Shown here one piece after another: positions 35,818 to 43,389 of a stretch of DNA of 53,315 nt. The stretch covers positions 1 through 53,315 of the forward strand of contig JAFWFL010000038.1 of assembly GCA_017515595.1 (NCBI GenBank), read 5' to 3'. Below the pieces are notes generated by a model. It was not told where the DNA came from. It saw nothing but the letters and a program-made list of their open reading frames with translations, and did not search any database. How positions within the stretch are numbered: the first letter of the stretch is position 1; every line of letters begins with the position of its first letter. The stretch comes from Coriobacteriales bacterium (lineage in GTDB: Bacteria > Actinomycetota > Coriobacteriia > Coriobacteriales > UMGS124). Position numbers and translations under genes: made by a program.

Positions 35818-36444
35818 ATGGCACGTTATGGTATGGCAATAGATTTAAACCGTTGCTTTGGATGCCAAACCTGCGCAGCGGCATGCAAGATTGCAAACAA
35901 TCTTCCCAAAGAACTCGTATACAACAGGGTTCTTACCAATGAGGGCGAATCAAAAATTGACTGCGCTCAGGGTTCGTACCCCAACAACGTAAAGCTTGAG
36001 TTCAGGCCCATTGGATGCCAGCATTGCGATAACCCCGCATGCCTGGCCGTATGCCCCACCGGCGCTACCCAAAAGCGCGAAGACGGCATTGTCTGGGTTG
36101 ACAGCGAGCTCTGCATTGGTTGCGATTCGTGCATCGCAGCCTGCCCCTACGAGGGTGTCCGCACGCATCTTTCTAGCGATCCCGGTTATTACCTGGATGT
36201 TGTTGTGGGCGAGTATGACGCACCCAAGCACATTGGCGGAACCGTTGAGAAGTGCAACTTCTGCTTCAATCTCATTGACCGTGGCGAGGTTCCCGCATGC
36301 ATGCAGCTCTGCCCGGGCCGCGCACGTTACTGGGGAGACCTTGATGATCCCGAGAGCGACATCAGCAAGGCAATTGAGGGCCGCGTAGTCGAGAAACTCC
36401 ATGAGGAAGCCGGCACCTCACCCAACGTTTATTATCTGCGTTAA
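35818..36444 (+). CDS. Four-cluster ferredoxin subunit of molybdoenzyme 2
   Basis: 208 residues. Cysteine groups CFGCQTCAAACK, CQHCDNPACLAVCP, CIGCDSCIAACP and CNFCFNLI...CMQLCP supply four [4Fe-4S] clusters. GAGGAG lies upstream, 18 bp after the catalytic gene. It would pass electrons to the catalytic subunit. No NrfD/DmsC anchor gene is present; the lipobox on the catalytic subunit could provide membrane attachment instead. Confidence 0.93.
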   Translation: MARYGMAIDLNRCFGCQTCAAACKIANNLPKELVYNRVLTNEGESKIDCAQGSYPNNVKLEFRPIGCQHCDNPACLAVCPTGATQKREDGIVWVDSELCIGCDSCIAACPYEGVRTHLSSDPGYYLDVVVGEYDAPKHIGGTVEKCNFCFNLIDRGEVPACMQLCPGRARYWGDLDDPESDISKAIEGRVVEKLHEEAGTSPNVYYLR

Positions 36445-36455
36445 ACATTATGAGG

Positions 36456-36488
36456 ACCAGTATAAAGGAGCAAGTGCTTTATACTGGT
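36456..36488 (+). terminator. Terminator after FeS subunit gene
   Basis: ACCAGTATAAAG / CTTTATACTGGT perfect 12-bp stem followed by TCTT. It separates the structural genes from the chaperone gene. Confidence 0.7.
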
Positions 36489-36503
36489 TCTTACTGTCTT
36501 TGA

Positions 36504-36549
36504 AATGTGGCAGAGAACGGTGACACATTGACCTGTCCTCTGTCACATT
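36504..36549. repeat. Imperfect dyad before torD-like gene
   Basis: AATGTGGCAGAG / CTCTGTCACATT, one G-T pair in 12. Possibly a leader or regulatory hairpin. Confidence 0.45.
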
Positions 36550-36579
36550 CCCTTTTGGCCTTTACCAAGGAGAATGCAC

Positions 36580-37290
36580 ATGGTTGCTGCTTGTACTGAT
36601 CTATCCCAGAAACTGCATAGGTGTATTGGTCTTGCCGATGCATGCGAATTGCTGGCGGCAACCTTTTGTTTTCCTACCCCTGAACTCGCAAATGCCCTGG
36701 TTGACGGGTCTTATGCTTCTGACTGCACAGGCTGCTTTGCAGACATGGGGGCGAGCCGGGAAACTCTTGATTCTCTTGCGTCAGAACTCGAGCCGTTTAA
36801 AGAGCGTGAGGTACAGGAGCTGCTGGATGCGCTGAAAAAGGGCAACTCTATTTTGTATTTGGCGCCCGGCCTTGATGTTCCGGTTTGGCCGTATGAATCT
36901 CCGTTTCACACCATGCGCCTTGACCCTACTGCCAAACCGTCGCTCTTCAGAACGCAAATCGCTTTGGACATTGAGGCGCTCATGCGCGATGCCGGTGTTG
37001 CCTATGAATATGCACGCACTGACCCAATCGACAGTATTTGGAACGAGTTTAGCTACCTGTCATTTTTGTACGGCAGTCTGGCCCAGGCGATTCAAGAAAA
37101 CAATACAGACCAAGCCACGGAATGGCAAAAGCACATAGACATCTTTACCCAAAAACATGTCGCAAACTGGTTCTCAGACTTCATGGCCGCATCAATAGAA
37201 CAAGCAACAAAGCACTCATACGGCATAGAGTACAAGACGTTTGCCCGCATTGGAGCGTTGCTAACGCAAGAGCTTCTCAAAAACTCTTAA
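36580..37290 (+). CDS. TorD/DmsD-family chaperone for molybdoenzyme 2
   Basis: 236 residues, all helical. The start is ATG 36580 rather than 36574, because AAGGAGA lies too close to the first. Features: ACELLAATFCFPTPEL at the start, LYLAPGLDVPVWPYESPF in the centre (the TorD loop region), YLSFLYGSLA and the C-terminal ARIGALLTQELL helix. TorD proteins bind the Tat signal and help insert the cofactor before export. The downstream position after the structural genes fits this role. Confidence 0.88.
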   Translation: MVAACTDLSQKLHRCIGLADACELLAATFCFPTPELANALVDGSYASDCTGCFADMGASRETLDSLASELEPFKEREVQELLDALKKGNSILYLAPGLDVPVWPYESPFHTMRLDPTAKPSLFRTQIALDIEALMRDAGVAYEYARTDPIDSIWNEFSYLSFLYGSLAQAIQENNTDQATEWQKHIDIFTQKHVANWFSDFMAASIEQATKHSYGIEYKTFARIGALLTQELLKNS

Positions 37291-37441
37291 GCCTGCCTTA
37301 CTGAGTGGCCAGGCAGACTGGTTCCTTATAAGGCCAGCCCCTCTGCAGAACCCGGCGTACGGCCTTTCCGCACCGGGCTTCTCGTAAAGCTGATACCAAA
37401 TAACCTACCAAAAGCCCAAGCTCTCTGGCTGGTTTCGAAAA

Positions 37442-37475
37442 ATGCCGAGAAACCCTTTGATGAGTTTCTCGGCAT
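37442..37475. repeat. REP-like hairpin
   Basis: ATGCCGAGAAAC / GTTTCTCGGCAT, 12 bp, 10-base loop, followed by TTCCTTTT. It may double as terminator. Confidence 0.75.
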
Positions 37476-37489
37476 TTCCTTTTATAGGT

Positions 37490-37524
37490 GAATCTGCCAA
37501 AAGCGCTATCCTTTAGGCAGATTC
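37490..37524 (-). terminator. Terminator hairpin after flavoprotein 37537
   Basis: GAATCTGCC / GGCAGATTC as at 26501-26535. Confidence 0.6.
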
Positions 37525-37536
37525 ACACAATATGTC

Positions 37537-39168
37537 TTACTCTAAAGCTGCAATCTTCTGTCCAACGAGCCAGCCCCAGGCGAGGCAACGGCCATGGGAG
37601 TTACCGGGCATATTGATGGGATAGTCAACCGCATACAGATCGCCGGAGGCATTGCCAACCGCATACAGGCCAGGGATTGGATTCTCATCTTTGTCGATGC
37701 ACTGAAGATCAGTGTTGACCCTCAAACCACCCACAACAACGAGGATGGCAGGGCCGGCCTTGAGAGCGTAGAATGGACCTTCCTTGATGGGATACAGGAA
37801 CTCAGGCTCCTTCGCGAAGTCATCGTCCACGCCCTTCTCGCAGAGCTCGTTATAGCGCTCTACCGACGCAAGCATGTTCTCTTTGTTTACTTCGCCTGCT
37901 TCTTCCAGCATGTCAGCCAGCTCTTCAAGCGTATCTGCCTTGAAGCCGTTCCTGCCAATGGACATATTGATGGCCCAGTCAATCATGGAAGGATCAAATT
38001 CCTGGCCAACATTTCTGCTCATGGAATCCCAGAACATACCGCCGCCGTAATTCAAGCTGTCCTTAGTATCTCTGCCATAGTTAGAATCAAAAATTGAGTA
38101 AGCATAGCAACCGGGCTGCCTGAGCATTTGCAGGGACTTTGCCTGTACCCAGTTTGCCTCATTAAAGAAGCGCTTGCCGTTCTTATTAACAAACAGGAAC
38201 GGGCCATGGAACCATGCACACGCTTGGGGATGAAGAGCGATGGGGAGAGGAGCATCCTGCATAACAGCGCCTGCCCACATACCCATCTTCTGTCCGTCAC
38301 CGGTAGCGGCGCCGGCCGGGGTGTATTCATCTCTCAGGACACCCTTCATCATAGGCTCGCAATATGCATCCATCATCTCGGGGTCTTCATGGATATCGCC
38401 GGTGGCAAGAATTACGGCCTTGGAAGCGAGAACCTTTTTATAGCCGTCTGCGCAAGATACAATGGCGCCCACAACACGGTCGCCTTCCTTGATGAGCTGC
38501 TCTGCTCTGTGCTCAAAGTAGAAAGGAACACCCATATCCAGGCAGTCTGCAAACATAAGTGCGCAGGGCACAAAGCCAGCTACGCCATCCGGAATCTCAA
38601 AATCGCCGATGCCAAAGGTGTGGAAATCAGGCTCTTCAGGAGCGATGCGGCTTAAAGAATAGCCGGCATAGAGATTATACGTGCAACCCCTCTTGTCTGC
38701 TTTGTCGAGCAACCAGTCCATAGCGGGGCCGGTATTGTCGAACCACATCTTGACCAGGGCTTCATTATTGCGGTTGCCGCAGGTACGGTTCCAACGATAC
38801 TGTGCCGCTACAGGCTCAATCTCATATCCCAGTTGCTTGTTCAGACGGGAGTTGCAGGCGCCAACGCCGCCGCCACGGCCGTTTGCTTGCGTGGTCTTCT
38901 CAAAAACAGCAACCTGAAGCCCATTCTCCGCGCATGAGCAGGCGGCTGCCACGCCAGAGGTACCGGCGCCTAAAACAGCAACCTCAACCTCGATGGTTTC
39001 TATGATCTCGCTGTCATCAATAGGTGCGGGAGGCTCTTCCCAGCTCCATCTCTTAGCTGCAGGCATTGCCTTCTCTTCTTCAGCCAGAGCAGGAGCTACG
39101 CTCAAAGCAGCCATCCCGGCAGCGCTTGCGGCTGCGCCTTTCACAAAATCTCGTCTTGCCAGTTCCAT
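37537..39168 (-). CDS. Tat-exported FAD-dependent reductase, paralogue B of a recent duplicate pair
   Basis: 543 residues with the same signal, Rossmann and C-terminal FAD motifs as paralogue A (26548). The changes cluster at residues 162, 166, 172, 187, 189, 197, 200 and 202 (A to C, I to L, A to L, A to I, N to D, S to A, M to V, T to C), with the rest thinly spread. Three of the replacements or nearby ones introduce cysteine. This may alter substrate choice, but position in the fold needs a model. Upstream DNA has its own dyad at 39324 not present in A, so control differs. Confidence 0.93.
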   Translation of the reverse strand: MELARRDFVKGAAASAAGMAALSVAPALAEEEKAMPAAKRWSWEEPPAPIDDSEIIETIEVEVAVLGAGTSGVAAACSCAENGLQVAVFEKTTQANGRGGGVGACNSRLNKQLGYEIEPVAAQYRWNRTCGNRNNEALVKMWFDNTGPAMDWLLDKADKRGCTYNLYAGYSLSRIAPEEPDFHTFGIGDFEIPDGVAGFVPCALMFADCLDMGVPFYFEHRAEQLIKEGDRVVGAIVSCADGYKKVLASKAVILATGDIHEDPEMMDAYCEPMMKGVLRDEYTPAGAATGDGQKMGMWAGAVMQDAPLPIALHPQACAWFHGPFLFVNKNGKRFFNEANWVQAKSLQMLRQPGCYAYSIFDSNYGRDTKDSLNYGGGMFWDSMSRNVGQEFDPSMIDWAINMSIGRNGFKADTLEELADMLEEAGEVNKENMLASVERYNELCEKGVDDDFAKEPEFLYPIKEGPFYALKAGPAILVVVGGLRVNTDLQCIDKDENPIPGLYAVGNASGDLYAVDYPINMPGNSHGRCLAWGWLVGQKIAALE

Positions 39169-39323
39169 TGAACTTTTCCTTTCTGTTCCGTGGATAGTTC
39201 ACTATGTGTCACCAAGGAAGATTGTCCTTCCCGGGTAGTTAAAATGATATAACTTATTTCTTAAAGGTACAATATGCCAAAAACAATGATTCCACCTCTC
39301 CATTGACAAACGGTTTCACTGAT

Positions 39324-39358
39324 GTGATAAACAGCTATTACGCGCTACCGTTTATCAC
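39324..39358. promoter_or_regulatory. GTGATAAAC dyad upstream of paralogue B
   Basis: Perfect 9-bp arms GTGATAAAC / GTTTATCAC, 17 bp apart, about 170 bp before the start; absent upstream of paralogue A. Confidence 0.5.
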
Positions 39359-39429
39359 AATACATCCGCCCGTCTTGGAGCTTTTCTTACTCAAAATCTG
39401 CTCGCAAACTCAAAACCCACCATGACTTG

Positions 39430-39859
39430 GTGCCAGAGATCTTGGTTCACGGGAGGATTGGTGGCAGAGATCCCCGTCTACGTGAGGATTGCTGGCAGAG
39501 ATCCCCATTTACGGGAGGATTGGTGGCAGAGATCCTCGTTTACGAGAGTCGCTCCGCCACAAATTTGACCATCTGTACAACCCGTTGGCTCACTTTTGAC
39601 CGTTTGCGCGGTATAAAAGGATAAGTAGCAAGGGCTTCTCAAACAAAACGTCTCATGAACTGGTGTTTTGATAAAACCGCGGAGAAACCCTTGCGAATGG
39701 TTTTGTGCATCTCGTCAAGTTCGTGTCAACAGGATGTGCAAACGCTCAAGTTCGTGCCAACGGATTGTGCAGGTGGTCAAGTTTGTGCCGGAGCGACTCA
39801 CGTAAACGGGGATCTCTGCCACCAATCCTCCCGTAAATGAGGATCTGTGCCATCAAAAA
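39430..39859. repeat. Palindromic array of 31-bp units, element A
   Basis: Left arm: four tandem 31-bp units (39430, 39461, 39492, 39523; core GGCAGAGATCC..GTTTACG), then, after 2 bp, two units of a second type (39556, 39587; core TTGACC.TTTG). Centre: GCAAGGGCTTCTC (39628-39640) and its complement GAGAAACCCTTGC (39682-39694). Right arm: the same unit types inverted, five exactly contiguous 31-bp units from 39705 to 39859. The whole is a 430-bp imperfect palindrome. Element B (41809) has the same plan. No open frame explains it. Confidence 0.85.
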
Positions 39860-39895
39860 GCCCCGCCCTCCTGTTCAGAAGAGGGCGGGGCTTTT
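39856..39895 (-). terminator. Strong terminator of flavoprotein 39927
   Basis: Perfect 15-bp G+C-rich arms AAAAGCCCCGCCCTC / GAGGGCGGGGCTTTT with a T-run on the minus strand. It touches element A. Confidence 0.9.
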
Positions 39896-39926
39896 ACTTA
39901 ACGAATCTTAAGGTCTTAGGGCTGGT

Positions 39927-41565
39927 TTATTTAACCCAGAACTTCTTGATCTCGTCATACTTGGCAGGATTGCTGGGCTCCAAACCACCGGTGGCAGCAT
40001 GGATACCGGCATAACGGCCCATGGTGATGTATGAACCGCAGCAGAGACCGCCCTGATAGAGGTTCCACTCGAGGCCACCGCAGATGTTGCCTGCGCCGGA
40101 GCCTACTGAGTAGAGGCCGGGGATGGGCTCGTCGTTGGCGTCGAGAACACGGCAGCAACCGTCAACCTCAACACCGGCGTTAATGGCGCTGCAGCGAATC
40201 CACTGACGGATGCCCCAGTAAGGAGGTGTGTCGATGGGGATCATCTTGTCCTTGGCTACACCAAACTCGGTGTCAAGGCCGTCGGCGCAGTGCTGGTTCC
40301 AAGCCTCAACGCTTGCGATGAGGTTCTCGGCCGGAATGCCAAGGATCTCAGCGAGTTCTTCGAGGGTGTCGGCACGATGGGTGTCAACAAGACCCGGATA
40401 TACACCGGTGGGATTCTCGAGGTAATCAGGGATGTAATTCTCGAGAGAAGCAATGGAGGTACGGGCGTTGTACTTGGCCTGGAACTCGTTGTCGAAGATG
40501 CGGAAGAAGTGACCGCGGTCCTCGGCGTTCTTGTTCCAAATGAGTGAGAGGTCCCAGGACTCCATGGGGATCTCTTCGTTCATGAAGCGCTTGCCCTCGT
40601 CATTGAGAGCCATGAAGGGATAGCTGGTCATAAACATAGGAGCAGCGTCCATGTCGTGCATGGTCTTGGCATGGTTTACCGGAACAAAGCGGCCGCCGGC
40701 CAGGATGCACAGAAGGATACCGTCAGCGGTGCGGTTGAACTGCTTGCGCTGGAAGGGAACTACATCGGGCGAATAGCGCTCTACGAGGCTCTCATTGTTC
40801 TGATAGTCGCCGGCAGCGATGATAACAGCCTTGGCAGCGTTGAACTTGATGTAACCGCTCTCATTCTTACCAATAACGCCCTTAACAGCGCCGCTCTCGT
40901 CCTGAATGAGCTGGACAGCCGGGGTGTCATAGAAGAACTGTGCGCCTTCAGCCTCAGCCGCGTTTGCAAGCCTGGTCATAATCTCGGTGTGGTTGAGAGG
41001 CTTGGGGCCGTAAGAGCTGAGAACTACGGCTGCGAGGTTGATCGTCATACTCGTTAACGGTGTGTGAGCAAGATGCGGGCGGGAAGCCAACTTCCTCAGC
41101 CTTGCCAAGGAGCCACATCTGGGTTTCGCCTGAATGGTATACAAAGTTGTCGAGAAGAGCAGGATTCATGCGGTAACCGCCGGCCTTACGCCATGCCTGC
41201 TTGTACTGAAGAAGACCAACCTCGGTGCTCTCTTCGAGAATAACGCCCGAGTCGCCGTTGCCGTTTGCCATAACAATGGATTCCTTCTGCAGGCAAGCAA
41301 CAGAAGCGCCCTCTCCCAGAGCGCCCCAAACAGCAGGAACACCTGCGGTACCGGCGCCAACAACAACAACGTCAACAGAAACCTCATCTGCAAACTCAGT
41401 AATAGGCTCAAGCTCAACAACAGAAGCCTCAAAGTCGGCAGCAATTAAACCTTTGGGATACTCAAAAGCGGCGGCTTCATCAGCAAGAGCCACATTGGCA
41501 GCAACAGCGGTTGCAGCAGCGGTAGCGCCGGCGGCCTTCAAGAAATCTCTGCGGTTCAGTTCCAT
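39927..41565 (-). pseudogene. Tat-exported FAD-dependent reductase, one frame break
   Basis: From ATG 41565 the frame gives a Tat signal NRRDFLKAAG, a Rossmann motif VVGAGTAGVPA near residue 70 and continues to HTVNEYDD; a second frame then continues INLAAVVLSSYGPKPLN to the C-terminal FAD motif IPGLYSVGSGAGNICGGLEW. One missing base near 41038-41044 accounts for the break. Repaired length is about 546 residues. Catalytic region reads WIRCSAINAGVEVD, again unlike fumarate reductase. The gene is bracketed by elements A and B. It is either a read error or a recent pseudogene, since the rest is intact. Confidence 0.85.
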
Positions 41566-41808
41566 AATAGTTCCCTTTCTGATCGATAACACACAAATGC
41601 ATGGGGCATTTGTTTTGACGACGTTGCATATAATGCCATGACTTGGTAAAACGCATGACATAATTTATGGCTATTGTTGAGAAAACTCTCATACATGAAA
41701 ACATAGATTATGGATTTACTTAAAAAACCAAAAACATAATTTATGGGAAACCCAAGGTGCAGGCTTTGCTCGAAAGATTGATAGATCTCACTTCACAAGA
41801 GCTGCTCT

Positions 41809-42111
41809 GACGTGAACTTGCCCATTTGCGCACTTCTCTGTCACGATCTTGACCGTTTGTACATCCCGTTGCCACGATCTTGACCGTTTGTACATCCCGT
41901 TGCCACGTTTTTGACCGTTTGTACATGGATAGCTGCAAGGGCTTCTCGGCAGCTCATTAAAACACCAGATAATTTTGTTTCCGGGCGGAGAAACCCTTGC
42001 TATCAACCCCTTTTAAATGCGCATATGCTCAAGATTGTTCCAACGGGATGTGCATATGCTCAAGATTGTGCCAACGGGATGTGCAAATGGTCAAGTTCAT
42101 GCCAGGGCAAC
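41809..42111. repeat. Palindromic array of 31-bp units, element B
   Basis: Left arm: four contiguous 31-bp units (41809, 41840, 41871, 41902; core CACGATCTTGACCGTTTGTA). Centre: GCAAGGGCTTCTC (41935-41947) and GAGAAACCCTTGC (41988-42000). Right arm: three contiguous inverted 31-bp units (42019, 42050, 42081). Same centre and period as element A. After it, GATAAAAGGGTT is repeated (42124, 42144). Confidence 0.85.
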
Positions 42112-42215
42112 TCCTGTTCAGCGATAAAAGGGTTCAGGTAAGAGATAAAAGGGTTTGGGTGAGAGATAAAAGAACGAAGGAACCGATACCTCTTGATACC
42201 TATATATGGAAATAT

Positions 42216-42283
42216 TATAGGTGCCTTAATGATTCCTTATAGTTAATAAACCTTGTTACTTATTCCTATGAGTATTACTATAA
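42216..42283 (+). promoter_or_regulatory. Conserved promoter block shared by molybdoenzyme loci 2 and 3, copy 2
   Basis: Matches 33061-33128, including spacing to ATTACTATAA (42274-42283). It stands 145 bp before the first gene of locus 3. Confidence 0.65.
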
Positions 42284-42426
42284 GAAGGCTGTTATATTCT
42301 GAAGTATGAGAGCACAGGGAGCAGGTTTAATCCTGTTTGGGAGAGAGACAAGGTACGCAGGTTTGATGCTATTGCAAGGGGGTAACCAGGAGCAATAGCA
42401 TCATTCTGCGTCCCGAGGAGTTTACT

Positions 42427-43152
42427 ATGACATTGGTTCAAGGAGTAATTTCGGTCCTGCTGAGTCTTGCTATAGCGCTTATTATTGCCGGACCGCTTGC
42501 CAAGCCTCTGCATAAGCATGCCTGGGTGTTTTATCTTATCGCAAGCATTGTAACCGTGCTTTATCTTTGGTACCACTTCTCTAAGATGTATATCCCCGGC
42601 ATTCAGATTTGGCTGGCGATGCTCCAAAAGGGCTGGCTGTCTTGCTGGCTTTTGGCGATTGTCATGTTCACGGGCTGCTTTGATGCGCATTCGCCCATAA
42701 GAAGGCACCTGCAACCCATCAGGGCTGAGCTGTCGATTCTCTCGTTCATCTTAATGAACGCGCACGCGTGGTACTACCTGCCCATTTATCTCCCCAACTT
42801 CTTTGCTTATCTCTCGCGCGACGGGTGGCTGGGAACATCCCTTGTGGTGAGCATTGTTCTCACACTTTTGTATGTACCGCTTACCATTACCTCAATCAAG
42901 TACTTAAGAACCCATATGTCGGCAAAAAGCTGGAAGCATCTCCAGCGCTGGGCATATGTGCTTGTTGCCCTGTTATATTTGCATATTATATTTGTCCTGG
43001 CCCGCCCGCTCTTTCAGGGGTCAGCCATTTCGCAAGGTCATGCGATCTCGCTTGTAGTCTATACGTCGCTGGGGGTCTTGTATGCCATCATGCGTCTGGC
43101 AAAGTGGCAGCGTGACCGCAAGGCCACAGCTTCTATAACAGCTGCGAGTTAA
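42427..43152 (+). CDS. Ferric-reductase-like b-haem membrane protein (MsrQ/YedZ-like)
   Basis: 241 residues, about six to seven helices. Histidines in helices, YLWYHFSKM, ILMNAHAWYYLP and LLYLHIIFVLA, are placed as haem ligands, and KHLQRWAYVLVALLY is typical of the ferric-reductase/MsrQ transmembrane family. It has GAGGAG before the ATG and is first in locus 3. It probably takes electrons from the quinol pool for the exported molybdoenzyme that follows, in place of a DmsC-type anchor. This role is inferred from gene order. Confidence 0.82.
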   Translation: MTLVQGVISVLLSLAIALIIAGPLAKPLHKHAWVFYLIASIVTVLYLWYHFSKMYIPGIQIWLAMLQKGWLSCWLLAIVMFTGCFDAHSPIRRHLQPIRAELSILSFILMNAHAWYYLPIYLPNFFAYLSRDGWLGTSLVVSIVLTLLYVPLTITSIKYLRTHMSAKSWKHLQRWAYVLVALLYLHIIFVLARPLFQGSAISQGHAISLVVYTSLGVLYAIMRLAKWQRDRKATASITAAS

Positions 43153-43175
43153 GAGCTGCTGAGGCTCTTTGCCCG

Positions 43176-43213
43176 GCCGAGAAACCAGGTCTTATCTGCG
43201 CGAGTTTCTCGGC
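43176..43213. repeat. REP-like hairpin
   Basis: GCCGAGAAAC / GTTTCTCGGC with an 18-base loop, between the membrane-protein and catalytic genes. Confidence 0.65.
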
Positions 43214-43389
43214 ATCCCAGAAAATGTGGGCGGGCAATGCTTGTTTGTTTTGGTGTTACCGCGATTCCTGGTAATCGCGTTTTGGAGAGTGAGCAGGTTA
43301 CGTATTCCAAAGTGAGGCATTCTCTTGCCAAACATAAAGATGCAAACCAGCTCAAGGTATTGTAAGAGAGAGGGAGAGAGGGTTACATT

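Noticed and set aside
39430-42111. CRISPR array
   Set aside because: The 31-bp units are contiguous, with no unique spacers, and are arranged as palindromes; no cas genes are present.
39430-42111. Integron attC array
   Set aside because: No integrase, no gene cassettes between units and no consistent core-site pairs.
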